Positions 1 to 7,733 of a stretch of 64,000 bases of DNA are shown here, piece after piece. This stretch comes from Curtobacterium sp. UNCCL20 (GTDB lineage: Bacteria; Actinomycetota; Actinomycetes; Actinomycetales; Microbacteriaceae): the NCBI RefSeq assembly GCF_900101675.1, contig NZ_FNKG01000001.1:601368-665367 (forward strand). The letters run 5' to 3'. The notes beneath the pieces are model-generated. The model worked only from the letters and a program-made list of their open reading frames with translations. It did no database searches and was not told the origin of the DNA. The position numbers and the translations under genes were made by a program. How positions within the stretch are numbered: the stretch's first letter is position 1; each line of letters opens with the position of its first letter.

Positions 1-221
1 AGGACAACGGGATCCAGCGCTACAAGGGCCTCGGCGAGATGGACTACAAGGAGCTGTGGGACACCACGATGAACCCGGACACCCGGACGCTCCTGCAGGT
101 CACGCTCGAGGACGCGGCTGCGGTCGACAGTGTCTTCGCGACGCTGATGGGCGAGGACGTCGAGTCCCGTCGCCAGTTCATCCAGCAGAACGCCAAGGAC
201 GTCCGGTTCTTGGACATCTGA
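1..221 (+). CDS. gyrB: DNA gyrase subunit B, C-terminal end (5' truncated by window)
   Basis: Only the last 70-odd codons are present; the reading frame enters from outside the window. The visible start contains QRYKGLGEM, the conserved TOPRIM-end motif of GyrB, followed by a tail ending RFLDI and TGA at 219-221. GyrB is the ATPase subunit of the A2B2 gyrase that introduces negative supercoils. gyrA follows after a 131-nt gap, the usual actinobacterial order. Confidence 0.97.
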   Translation, partial: DNGIQRYKGLGEMDYKELWDTTMNPDTRTLLQVTLEDAAAVDSVFATLMGEDVESRRQFIQQNAKDVRFLDI

Positions 222-224
222 TCT

Positions 225-316
225 CGGCCTGGAGGCGCGGTGCGAGCCGCGTCGACCAGGCCCGACCACCTGTCGTCGCGCCCGGCGCGACGAACGGAAC
301 CAGTGCCTCCAGGCCG
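225..316. repeat. Inverted pair of the CTGGAGGCGCGG interspersed element between gyrB and gyrA
   Basis: CGGCCTGGAGGC at 225-236 and its perfect reverse complement GCCTCCAGGCCG at 305-316 flank a GC-rich 68-nt loop in the gyrB-gyrA gap. The left copy reads on as GGCCTGGAGGCGCGG (226-240). The same core recurs elsewhere in the window (7616, 17191, 25131, 40430, 51333, 60456). It could form a large hairpin or attenuator between the two genes; function unknown. Confidence 0.7.
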
Positions 317-352
317 ACGCCCGGAGGGCCACCAGAAAGGTGACCAAGCCAC

Positions 353-3010
353 ATGGCTGACGACAACGAGAACGGCGCCGACGAGCAGCCGGAGATCGTC
401 CACGGCGACAGCGGGGACATCGTCGTCTCCGGTGACCGCATCTCCCAGGTCGACCTGCAGCTCGAGATGCAGCGGTCGTACCTCGACTACGCGATGTCGG
501 TCATCGTCGGTCGTGCACTGCCGGAGGTCCGCGACGGACTGAAGCCGGTGCACCGCCGCGTGATCTACGCCATGTTCGACGGCGGCTACCGCCCGGACCG
601 CGCGTTCTCGAAGTGCTCGCGCGTCGTCGGCGACGTGATGGGACAGTTCCACCCGCACGGTGACAGCGCGATCTACGACGCGCTCGTCCGTCTCGTGCAG
701 CCGTGGTCCCTGCGCTACCCGCTCGCGCTCGGCCAGGGCAACTTCGGCTCGCCGGGCAACGACGGTGCCGCTGCTCCGCGGTACACCGAGACCAAGATGG
801 CGCCGCTCGCCATGGAGATGGTCCGGGACATCGACGAGGACACCGTCGACTTCCAGGACAACTACGACGGTCGCACCCAGGAACCGGCGATCCTGCCGGC
901 GCGCTTCCCGAACCTGCTCGTCAACGGTTCGGTGGGCATCGCGGTCGGCATGGCCACGAACATCCCGCCGCACAACCTGCGCGAGGTCGCCGCCGGCGCG
1001 AAGTGGGCGCTCGAGCACCCCGATGCCACGCGTGAGGAGCTCCTCGGGGCGCTCATGCAGCGGATCAAGGGCCCGGACTTCCCGACCGGCGCGCAGATCC
1101 TCGGTACCAAGGGCATCCAGGACGCGTACCGCACCGGCCGTGGCTCGATCACCATGCGCGCGGTCGTCAACGTCGAGGAGATCCAGGGCCGCACGTGCCT
1201 GGTCGTCACGGAGCTGCCGTACCAGGTCAACCCGGACAACCTGGCGATCCGCATCGCCGAGGGTGTCAAGGACGGCAAGCTCTCCGGCATCGCGGACATC
1301 CGTGACGAGACCTCCGGTCGTACCGGTCAGCGCCTCGTCATCGTGCTGAAGCGCGACGCGGTCGCCAAGGTCGTGCTGAACAACCTGTACAAGCACACGC
1401 AGCTGCAGGAGAACTTCGGTGCGAACATGCTCGCGATCGTCGACGGCGTCCCGCGCACCCTCGCGCTCGACGGCTTCATCTCGGCGTGGGTGGACCACCA
1501 GATCGACGTCATCGTCCGCCGCACCCAGTACCGGCTGCGCGAGGCCGAGAAGCGTGCGCACATCCTGCGCGGCTACCTCGCCGCCCTCGACGCCCTCGAC
1601 GAGGTCATCGCCCTCATCCGCCGGTCGCCCGACGTGGAAGAGGCCCGTACCGGCCTGATGGACCTGCTGTCCGTCGACGAGATCCAGGCCCGCGCGATCC
1701 TCGAGCTCCAGCTCCGCCGCCTCGCCGCCCTCGAGCGGCAGAAGATCCACGACGAAGCAGACGAGCTCGAGCGGAAGATCGCCGACTTCCAGGACATCCT
1801 GGGGTCGGAGACCCGCCAGCGCACGATCATCGGCGACGAGCTCGAGGAGATCGTCGACCGCTTCGGCGACGATCGCCGCAGCGAGATCCTGCTCGGCTTC
1901 GACGGCGACATGTCGATCGAGGACCTCATCCCCGAAGAGGAGATGGTCGTCACCATCACCCGCGGTGGCTACGTCAAGCGGACCCGCAGCGACAACTACC
2001 GGTCGCAGCACCGCGGTGGCCGAGGCGTGAAGGGTGCGCAGCTGCGCGCCGACGACATCGTCGAGCACTTCTTCGTCACGACGACGCACCACTGGCTGCT
2101 GTTCCTCACCGACCAGGGCCGGGTCTACCGCGCCAAGGCGTACGAACTGCAGGAGGGCGGCCGTGACGCCAAGGGCCAGCACGTCGCCAACCTCCTCGCG
2201 ATGCAGCCGGACGAGCAGATCCAGCAGGTACTCGACATCCGTGACTACGAGGCGGCGCAGTACCTCGTGCTCGCCACCGCGCACGGACTCGTCAAGAAGA
2301 CGGCGCTGACCGAGTACGACACGAACCGCACCGGTGGCATCATCGCGATCAACCTGCGCGATGGCGACACCCTCGTGCAGGCGCTCCTCGTCGACGAGCA
2401 CGACGACCTGCTCCTCGTGTCGAAGCACGGCATGTCGCTGCGCTTCACCGCGACGAACGACACCCTCCGTCCCATGGGCCGCTCGACCTCCGGCGTGAAG
2501 GGCATGTCCTTCCGCGACGACGACTCGCTGCTCGCAGCCCGGGTCGTGTCGGACGACGGCTACGTGTGGGTCATGACCGAGGGCGGCTACGCGAAGCGGA
2601 CCTCCGTCGACCAGTACCGCGTGCAGGGCCGTGGTGGTCTCGGCATCAAGGTGGCCAAGCTGGCTGCCGACCGAGGCGATCTTGTGGGTGCTCTCATCGT
2701 GGGTGAGGACGACGAGGTGCTCGTCGTGCTGCAATCGGGCAAGGTGGTAAGGTCTGCCGTGTCCGAGGTGCCCGCCAAGGGCCGTGACACGATGGGTGTG
2801 GTCTTCGCGAGGTTCGCGGAGAACGACCGGATCATCGCGGTGGCCCGGAACACAGAGCGGAACCTGGACGACCAGGACGACGCCGAGATCGAGCCCGCGG
2901 GCCCGGTGGAGACGGTCAGCCCTGACGAAGCGGCCCCGGAACCCGCCGACCCCGCCGACACCGAGCCTGTCGAAGACGAGGCCGGAGAGGACCAGCCAAG
3001 CAATGAGTAG
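353..3010 (+). CDS. gyrA: DNA gyrase subunit A
   Basis: 885-aa breakage-reunion subunit of gyrase. The N-terminal domain holds the catalytic tyrosine in AAPRYTE (Tyr144, equivalent to E. coli Tyr122). The quinolone-determining stretch [10 protein letters not shown] has Ser105 and Asp109, the unmutated residues at E. coli positions 83 and 87, so no target-site quinolone resistance is visible. A GyrA-box-like [10 protein letters not shown] near residue 552 starts the C-terminal beta-pinwheel. The tail (about residues 840-885) is acidic and Pro/Glu-rich. An AAAGGTG Shine-Dalgarno lies about 10 nt upstream of the ATG. The last 8 nt overlap the next gene, so the two are translationally coupled. 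Confidence 0.98.
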   Translation: MADDNENGADEQPEIVHGDSGDIVVSGDRISQVDLQLEMQRSYLDYAMSVIVGRALPEVRDGLKPVHRRVIYAMFDGGYRPDRAFSKCSRVVGDVMGQFHPHGDSAIYDALVRLVQPWSLRYPLALGQGNFGSPGNDGAAAPRYTETKMAPLAMEMVRDIDEDTVDFQDNYDGRTQEPAILPARFPNLLVNGSVGIAVGMATNIPPHNLREVAAGAKWALEHPDATREELLGALMQRIKGPDFPTGAQILGTKGIQDAYRTGRGSITMRAVVNVEEIQGRTCLVVTELPYQVNPDNLAIRIAEGVKDGKLSGIADIRDETSGRTGQRLVIVLKRDAVAKVVLNNLYKHTQLQENFGANMLAIVDGVPRTLALDGFISAWVDHQIDVIVRRTQYRLREAEKRAHILRGYLAALDALDEVIALIRRSPDVEEARTGLMDLLSVDEIQARAILELQLRRLAALERQKIHDEADELERKIADFQDILGSETRQRTIIGDELEEIVDRFGDDRRSEILLGFDGDMSIEDLIPEEEMVVTITRGGYVKRTRSDNYRSQHRGGRGVKGAQLRADDIVEHFFVTTTHHWLLFLTDQGRVYRAKAYELQEGGRDAKGQHVANLLAMQPDEQIQQVLDIRDYEAAQYLVLATAHGLVKKTALTEYDTNRTGGIIAINLRDGDTLVQALLVDEHDDLLLVSKHGMSLRFTATNDTLRPMGRSTSGVKGMSFRDDDSLLAARVVSDDGYVWVMTEGGYAKRTSVDQYRVQGRGGLGIKVAKLAADRGDLVGALIVGEDDEVLVVLQSGKVVRSAVSEVPAKGRDTMGVVFARFAENDRIIAVARNTERNLDDQDDAEIEPAGPVETVSPDEAAPEPADPADTEPVEDEAGEDQPSNE

Positions 3011-3410
3011 TGTCGCCGAGAAGCTCCAGAAGAAGGCGAAGCGACCCGTCGGCACCCGCCAGGTGCGACTGCGTCTCGTGTACGTCGACTTCTGGTCGAT
3101 GGTGAAGCTCAGCTTCCTCATCGCCCTGGCCGGGTCCATCGTGATCGTCGTCGCCACCGCGCTGGTGTGGGTCATCCTCAACCAGACGGGGGTGTTCGGT
3201 GAGATCGACTCCCTGCTGAAGGACGTCACCGGGCAGAACAACTACTCGATCATGGACCAGTTCTCGCTGGGCCAGGTGCTCGGGTTCTCCATCGTCGTGG
3301 GCATCCTCAACGTGGTCGTCGGCACCGTGCTCGGCGCGATCGTGAGCGTCCTCTACAACCTCAGTGTGCGGATCACCGGCGGCCTGCTCGTCGGGTTCAC
3401 GAACAACTGA
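3003..3410 (+). CDS. DUF3566 transmembrane protein
   Basis: 135-aa protein whose ATG lies inside the gyrA stop region (8-nt overlap). A short basic N-terminus ([11 protein letters not shown]) is followed by two hydrophobic segments, roughly residues 35-60 and 90-118, joined by a polar loop. This is the DUF3566 family found directly after gyrA in actinobacteria (Rv0007 position in M. tuberculosis). Molecular function is unknown; a role linked to the cell envelope is only suspected from the neighbourhood. Confidence 0.93.
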   Translation: MSSVAEKLQKKAKRPVGTRQVRLRLVYVDFWSMVKLSFLIALAGSIVIVVATALVWVILNQTGVFGEIDSLLKDVTGQNNYSIMDQFSLGQVLGFSIVVGILNVVVGTVLGAIVSVLYNLSVRITGGLLVGFTNN

Positions 3411-3441
3411 CACACCCGGCCGGATGCGGCCGACCGCTCGA

Positions 3442-3471
3442 TTTCGCTCTGCGGCATCGGTACGGTAGGCT
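3442..3471 (+). promoter_or_regulatory. Likely promoter of tRNA-Ile
   Basis: TTTCGC (3442-3447) and TAGGCT (3466-3471) are 18 nt apart and the -10 ends 14 nt before the mature tRNA-Ile 5' end. TAGGNT-type -10 boxes recur upstream of other genes here. The -35 match is weak. Confidence 0.5.
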
Positions 3472-3485
3472 TTCATCCGGTCTGA

Positions 3486-3562
3486 GGGGCTATAGCTCAG
3501 GCGGTTAGAGCGCTTCGCTGATAACGAAGAGGTCCAAGGTTCAAGTCCTTGTAGCCCCACCA
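3486..3562 (+). tRNA. tRNA-Ile (anticodon GAT)
   Basis: 77 nt including an encoded CCA (3560-3562). Acceptor GGGGCTA pairs with TAGCCCC. The anticodon stem CTTCG/CGAAG encloses CTGATAA with GAT at 3520-3522. The T-arm carries GGTTCAAGTCC. Discriminator base is A. Confidence 0.98.
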
Positions 3563-3594
3563 TCCTCCGCTGGCACCCGTACGATGGGTGTCTC

Positions 3595-3667
3595 GGGGCC
3601 TTAGCTCAGTTGGTAGAGCGCCTGCTTTGCAAGCAGGATGTCAGGAGTTCGATTCTCCTAGGCTCCA
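3595..3667 (+). tRNA. tRNA-Ala (anticodon TGC)
   Basis: 73 nt without an encoded CCA. Acceptor GGGGCCT pairs with AGGCTCC and shows the G3:U70 wobble that is the alanine identity element. The anticodon stem CCTGC/GCAGG encloses TTTGCAA with TGC at 3628-3630. It lies 32 nt after tRNA-Ile and is probably co-transcribed with it. Confidence 0.98.
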
Positions 3668-4083
3668 CTCACAGCTCCTGCTGGTCAGCGACTTCGTCGC
3701 TTTCCCAGGGGCTCGTTCTGTTCCACCCGCGCCGCCGCCCCTGCGGCGCGTTCGTCGCGGGTCGACGCGCCACTCGGGTCGCCCTTGTTCGGCTCGTTCC
3801 TCGCCTCACCGGATCGTTCCGTCGTGCTTGTCTGCGCCTTCGGCGCGCCGCTCCGCGATGCGATGTGCCGAAGTACATTCCGCTCCGGCCGTACCTTCCG
3901 TACCGGCCGTACATTCTATTCCGGCCGGGAGGCGCGTATCGGGCCCGCCCCGCGCCTCCCGGCCGCAACGTGGCTGGTCGCCACCGCCACCGCCACCGCC
4001 GTCGGCCGCGAGATCGCGGAAGGTGGCGGAACCTGGCGTTGTGTGAGCTCCTTCCTGCGATCTCGGCGGACGTGAGCGGGACG
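3668..4083. other. Non-coding stretch after the tRNA pair
   Basis: About 415 bases with no convincing gene. Open frames cross it but are Arg/Pro-rich, lack a usable start signal and have no family resemblance. It contains short repeats around CCGGCCGTAC (3885-3930) and a CCACCGCCACCGCCACCG run near 3980. Nothing else was recognised. Confidence 0.6.
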
Positions 4084-4118
4084 ACGAAGGGCCCCGGCGG
4101 GATGCCGGGGCCCTTCGT
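4084..4118. terminator. Perfect 15-bp hairpin downstream of the 4132-4704 gene
   Basis: ACGAAGGGCCCCGGC (4084-4098) pairs perfectly with 4104-4118 around a GGGAT loop. It begins 13 nt past the stop codon of the minus-strand gene. There is no strong T tract, as is common in high-GC actinobacteria. Confidence 0.8.
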
Positions 4119-4131
4119 ACGAACCGGGAGG

Positions 4132-4704
4132 TCAGGCGGAGGGCTTCTCCGCCGTGTCGGCGTCGTCGGCGACCCAGAGGTCGTCGTCGGCGCGGAGCGT
4201 CTGGTACGCGGCGTACGCGGCACCCGCGACGGCGACGACGCCGACCACGATGAGCGCGACACCGCCGAAACCGATGCCCTTCTTCTGGTGCGGAACGTAC
4301 TTCTCCGCAGCCTTCTTCGCCTTCTTGCCCTTCTTCTGGGCGTTCTTCACGATCTTCTTGACGCGCGGGTCCTTCGCGAGGTCGCCCACGCTCAGGACCG
4401 AACCCGCCGTGGCGACCAGTCCGGGGACGACCTCGGACTGGAAACGGTGCGAGGCGTTCTGGGCTGCACTCGTCGCGGCGTGCACGCCCGTGGCGACAGC
4501 CGGCCGGATGCCGTTGTCGATCGCGTTCTGCACGCGCGGTGCGATGTCCTTGCGTGCGGCGTCTGCGGCGTGGGACCGCGCCTCCGCAAGGATCGAGTTC
4601 GCGTGCTCGAGGACCTTGCGCTGCTCTCCGAGGAGCGAGGCGGTCTGGCCCTTGAGCTTCTTGATCTGCTTCCGGCGCTTTCGCGGGATCTCGATCGTCG
4701 TCAT
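4132..4704 (-). CDS. YtxH-like basic protein with C-terminal membrane anchor
   Basis: 190 aa from the ATG at 4704, chosen because GGAGGTACC lies just upstream; an in-frame start 11 codons earlier has no such site. The N-terminus is Lys/Arg-rich (PRKRRKQIKKLKGQ), the middle is Ala-rich and amphipathic (likely coiled coil, about 15-110), then comes a Lys-rich patch (VKNAQKKGKKAKK) and one hydrophobic segment near 152-172 with an acidic tail. The layout resembles small YtxH-type stress proteins, but no catalytic motif is seen. Function unknown. Confidence 0.75.
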   Translation of the reverse strand: MTTIEIPRKRRKQIKKLKGQTASLLGEQRKVLEHANSILAEARSHAADAARKDIAPRVQNAIDNGIRPAVATGVHAATSAAQNASHRFQSEVVPGLVATAGSVLSVGDLAKDPRVKKIVKNAQKKGKKAKKAAEKYVPHQKKGIGFGGVALIVVGVVAVAGAAYAAYQTLRADDDLWVADDADTAEKPSA

Positions 4705-4821
4705 CTGGTACCTCCATCGGAACGGCGTGCCACCCATCCTGCCACCGGACTACCTGACAGGTCACGGAACCGCAGCTGTGGGAACGGTCTGACCGTCAGC
4801 AGTACATGCGAGAATCGGAAC

Positions 4822-5361
4822 ATGTCTCTGCACACCGCTGTCGCAACGATCCACACGAACAAGGGCGACATCCGCGTCAACCTGTTCGGCAACCACGCTC
4901 CCAAGACCGTCAAGAACTTCGTCGACCTCGCGACCGGCAAGCAGGAGTGGACCCACCCCGGCACCGGCAAGGTCTCGACGGACAAGCTCTACGACGGTGT
5001 CGTCTTCCACCGCATCATCAAGGACTTCATGATCCAGGGCGGCGACCCGCTCGGCCAGGGCATCGGTGGTCCGGGCTACCGCTTCGACGACGAGATCCAC
5101 CCGGAGCTCACCTTCCAGAACCCGTACATCTTCGCGATGGCGAACGCCGGCATCCAGGGCGGTCGCGGCACCAACGGCTCGCAGTTCTTCATCACCACGG
5201 TGGCGACGCCGTGGCTGCAGGGCAAGCACACCATCTTCGGCGAGGTCGCGGACGACGAGTCCCGTGCCGTGGTCGACGCGATCGAGGGCGTGGCGACCGA
5301 CGGCCGTGACAAGCCGCTCGAGGACGTCGTCATCCAGAGCATCGACGTCGAGGACGTCTGA
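4822..5361 (+). CDS. ppiA: Peptidyl-prolyl cis-trans isomerase, cyclophilin type
   Basis: 179-aa single-domain cytoplasmic cyclophilin that speeds proline isomerisation during folding. Diagnostic motifs are FHRIIKDFMIQGGDP (catalytic Arg in FHR) and GTNGSQFFIT. There is no signal peptide. The ATG has no good ribosome site but sits 6 nt after GAGAAT (4810-4815), fitting a leaderless start. Position matches M. tuberculosis ppiA (Rv0009). The next gene starts 8 nt after its stop. Confidence 0.96.
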   Translation: MSLHTAVATIHTNKGDIRVNLFGNHAPKTVKNFVDLATGKQEWTHPGTGKVSTDKLYDGVVFHRIIKDFMIQGGDPLGQGIGGPGYRFDDEIHPELTFQNPYIFAMANAGIQGGRGTNGSQFFITTVATPWLQGKHTIFGEVADDESRAVVDAIEGVATDGRDKPLEDVVIQSIDVEDV

Positions 5362-5369
5362 GCCACCAC

Positions 5370-6239
5370 GTGAGCGATCCGGCGTACACCTCGACCAACA
5401 CCTGCTACCGGCATCCCGATCGGCAGAGCTTCGTGCTCTGCCAGCGGTGCGGGCGGACCATCTGCCCGGAGTGCCAGACGCCGGCGGCCGTCGGGGTGCA
5501 CTGCCCGGAGTGCGTGCGTGAGCAGCGTGCACAGTTCCAGGCGAACCGTCGGGCGACCGGGCCGAGTGGCTTCACGGTCGCCCGGCGGAGGTTCGCCATG
5601 CTCGACCAGAAGGCGACGGTCGTCATCGTCGGCATCTCGGTCGTGCTGTGGTTGCTCAACCAGGTCACCGGCGGCTACGTCAACCTCTGGCTGAGCTACT
5701 ACACCCCACTCGTCGGCACCCAACCGTGGCGACTCGTCACCGGGTTGTTCGTGCACTCGTCGTTCCTCCACATCCTGTTCAACATGTGGGCGGTGTGGAT
5801 CTTCGGACGGATGCTCGAGAACATCCTCGGGACGTGGCGGTTCGTCGCGCTCTACTTCCTGGCCGGTCTGGGCGGTGACCTCGCGGTGTCGTGGTTGAGC
5901 CCGGGCACGCAGGTGGTCGGCGCCTCGGGTGCGATCTTCGGTCTGTTCGCGGCGTTCTTCGTGATCCAGCGGAGCCTCGGCTACAACGCCGTGCAGCTCC
6001 TCGTGATCATGGGCCTCAACCTCGTCGTCGGGTTCCTGCCGGGAACGAACATCTCCTGGCAGGCGCACGTCGGTGGCATCGTCCTCGGGTTCATCACCGG
6101 GTTCGTGTTCTCGAAGACGCGCAACGTCCGGCAGCGGGGGCTCCAGATCGGGCTGCTCGTCGCTGAGGCCGTAGTCCTCGTCGCGGGGATCTTCGCCGCC
6201 TTCGTCCACATCGGGGGACTCACCGTCTACGGCCTCTGA
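5370..6239 (+). CDS. Rhomboid-family intramembrane serine protease with N-terminal zinc finger
   Basis: 289 aa, GTG start 8 nt after ppiA. Residues 12-48 hold Cys/His pairs (C12, H15, C24, C27, C32, C35, H44, C45, C48), a B-box-like zinc-binding region common in actinobacterial rhomboids. Six or so hydrophobic segments follow. The catalytic dyad is visible: Ser186 in GASGA and His233 in AHVGG; the upstream HILFNMWA motif supplies the oxyanion-side Asn. It likely cleaves membrane proteins within the bilayer; the substrate is unknown. Confidence 0.95.
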   Translation: MSDPAYTSTNTCYRHPDRQSFVLCQRCGRTICPECQTPAAVGVHCPECVREQRAQFQANRRATGPSGFTVARRRFAMLDQKATVVIVGISVVLWLLNQVTGGYVNLWLSYYTPLVGTQPWRLVTGLFVHSSFLHILFNMWAVWIFGRMLENILGTWRFVALYFLAGLGGDLAVSWLSPGTQVVGASGAIFGLFAAFFVIQRSLGYNAVQLLVIMGLNLVVGFLPGTNISWQAHVGGIVLGFITGFVFSKTRNVRQRGLQIGLLVAEAVVLVAGIFAAFVHIGGLTVYGL

Positions 6240-6344
6240 GTCACAGCACCAGTTCCTCGAACGCCCCGTCGCACACGTGATGGGGCGTTCGTCGTTCACC
6301 GCGTCGGGAACCGCGTTGTGCTTTTCCACGCGTGCACGAGCGAG

Positions 6345-6525
6345 TTATCCACAGGTGTGGACAAAACGGTGAGTTACACGCGTGTGATTATCCCCACTGT
6401 GGACGAAGCTGTGGATAAGTCCCGGACACGGGTGTGGATGAGTGTGTGGAGAGTGTGGACAACTGTGGACAACAGGCAGGAAACAGCCGCAGACGACTCG
6501 TGCCCGCCACTTCCCTTGTGGACAA
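6345..6525. promoter_or_regulatory. Dense DnaA-box cluster
   Basis: Six perfect 9-mer boxes lie in 181 bp of the 355-bp gap between the rhomboid gene and crgA. TTATCCACA is at 6345-6353 (+) and 6410-6418 (-). TTGTCCACA is at 6356-6364, 6454-6462, 6464-6472 and 6517-6525 (all minus strand). One-mismatch boxes lie at 6388-6396, 6398-6406 and 6433-6441. Two boxes at 6454 and 6464 are one base apart. No AT-rich unwinding region is evident. It may be a second DnaA-binding locus, a titration site or part of the origin region. Confidence 0.88.
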
Positions 6526-6538
6526 CTGAGGAAAACGA

Positions 6539-6574
6539 CGACGCCCGCCGCACCAGGAGGTGCGACGGGCGTCG
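6539..6574 (-). terminator. Hairpin terminator of crgA
   Basis: A 16-nt arm CGACGCCCGCCGCACC (6539-6554) pairs with 6559-6574 with one mismatch around loop AGGA. It lies 20 nt past the crgA stop on the minus strand. Confidence 0.75.
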
Positions 6575-6594
6575 AGGAGCAGCTGACCGGTGGA

Positions 6595-6849
6595 CTAGCG
6601 CCAGCGGGTGGTCATGAGGAAGCCGACGAACATGATGCCGAAGCCGATCAGGATGTTCCACGACCCGAGCGACGGAACCGGCAGGGTCGTGTTCGAGATG
6701 TAGAAGACGATCACCCAGGCGAGCCCGATGAGCATGAAGCCGAACATGACCGGCTTGAACCAGACGGGGTTCGGCTGGTCCCCCGCGGTGTCGACCGAGT
6801 CGGCTCGGGTCCTCCGGGCGGGCTTGGTGCGGTCCTTGTCCTTGGCCAT
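6595..6849 (-). CDS. crgA: Cell division protein CrgA
   Basis: 84 aa, typical CrgA length, with a short charged N-terminus and two membrane segments (about 32-52 and 63-80) ending TTRWR. CrgA is a divisome membrane protein that interacts with FtsZ/FtsI and peptidoglycan synthases in actinobacteria. TAGGAT (6857-6862, minus strand) ends 7 nt before the ATG, so the mRNA is probably leaderless. It lies between the DnaA-box cluster and the divergent amidotransferase gene, matching the M. tuberculosis order. Confidence 0.95.
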   Translation of the reverse strand: MAKDKDRTKPARRTRADSVDTAGDQPNPVWFKPVMFGFMLIGLAWVIVFYISNTTLPVPSLGSWNILIGFGIMFVGFLMTTRWR

Positions 6850-6856
6850 GGCCGGT

Positions 6857-6922
6857 ATCCTACCGTGACCACGTGTGTGGGAAGACTCTCAGACACCCCC
6901 ACACATCCCGCACGAGTACGGT
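6857..6922. promoter_or_regulatory. Divergent leaderless promoters of crgA and the pabA/trpG-type gene
   Basis: Minus-strand TAGGAT (6857-6862) ends 7 nt from the crgA ATG. Plus-strand TACGGT (6917-6922) ends 8 nt from the ATG at 6931. Neither start has a clear ribosome site. Confidence 0.6.
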
Positions 6923-6930
6923 GGACCGAC

Positions 6931-7575
6931 ATGACCAAGATCCTCGTCGTCGACAACTACGACAGCTTCGTCTACACGCTGAACGGCTACGTCCAGCAGC
7001 TCGGCGCCGAGACCGACGTCGTGCGGAACGACGCCTTCCCGGAGTCCGAGATCGCAGACCGCATCGCCGAGTACGACGGCGTGCTGCTGTCACCCGGACC
7101 CGGCACGCCGGCGGACGCGGGTGTGTCGATCGCGACGGTCCACGCGGCCATCGCCGCCGACAAGCCGCTGCTCGGTGTCTGCCTCGGGCACCAGGCGATC
7201 GCCGAGGCGCTGGGCGCGACCGTGACCCACGCGGACGAGCTCATGCACGGCAAGACCTCGCAGGTGGACCACGACGACAGCGCGCTCTTCACCGGGGTTC
7301 CGCACCCCTTCACGGCGACGCGCTACCACTCCCTCGCGATCGTGGACGGCACCGTCCCCGACGAGCTCACCGTCACGGCGCGGACGGGCGGTGGCGTGAT
7401 CATGGGCGTCCAGCACCGCGAGCACCCCGTCTACGGCGTGCAGTTCCACCCGGAGTCCGTCCTCACCGAGGGTGGCTACCGCATGGTCGGCAACTGGCTC
7501 GAGACCACCGGGCTCCAGGGTGCGGCCGAGCGAGCGACCGGTCTGAACCCGCTCATCGCGGCGCACCGCGCCTGA
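6931..7575 (+). CDS. Class I glutamine amidotransferase, anthranilate/aminodeoxychorismate synthase component II
   Basis: 214 aa single GATase domain that releases ammonia from glutamine for a chorismate-using partner. The triad is visible: Cys84 in GVCLGHQ, and His173 and Glu175 in FHPES. The motif LSPGPGTP is also conserved. Orthologues at this locus are annotated trpG or pabA; no trpE/pabB partner is in the window, so the assignment between folate and tryptophan is open. Confidence 0.93.
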   Translation: MTKILVVDNYDSFVYTLNGYVQQLGAETDVVRNDAFPESEIADRIAEYDGVLLSPGPGTPADAGVSIATVHAAIAADKPLLGVCLGHQAIAEALGATVTHADELMHGKTSQVDHDDSALFTGVPHPFTATRYHSLAIVDGTVPDELTVTARTGGGVIMGVQHREHPVYGVQFHPESVLTEGGYRMVGNWLETTGLQGAAERATGLNPLIAAHRA

Positions 7576-7610
7576 CGCACCATCCGCGCGCCGGGAGCGG
7601 CGCGACGGTG

Positions 7611-7680
7611 GTGATCCGCGCCTCCAGGCACGCACGGCGCCCGACAGGCCGACAGACCGCCGCAGGACGGACTGGAGGTG
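7611..7680. repeat. Pair of interspersed CTGGAGG elements
   Basis: CCGCGCCTCCAGGC (7616-7629, reverse orientation) and GGACTGGAGGTG (7669-7680) face each other in the gap between the convergent amidotransferase and pknB genes. GTGATCCGCGCCTCCAG (7611-7627) is identical to 60451-60467. Confidence 0.65.
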
Positions 7681-7733
7681 CCACTCGCCCTCGGCGATCC
7701 GCCCAGTTCCGGACGCGGCCGGTTCAGCGACCG

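Noticed and set aside
44..3241. 1065-codon open frame antisense to gyrA
   Set aside because: Arg/His/Leu/Val-rich shadow of a GC-rich gene; gyrA is certain on the other strand and no family motif appears.
3610..4821. Long in-frame extension upstream of ppiA
   Set aside because: It runs through tRNA-Ala and a full minus-strand gene and has no cyclophilin sequence; the ATG at 4822 fits the family length.
6240..6594. DnaA-box cluster as the chromosomal origin itself
   Set aside because: dnaA and dnaN are not adjacent and no AT-rich unwinding region was seen, so only a secondary DnaA-binding locus is claimed.
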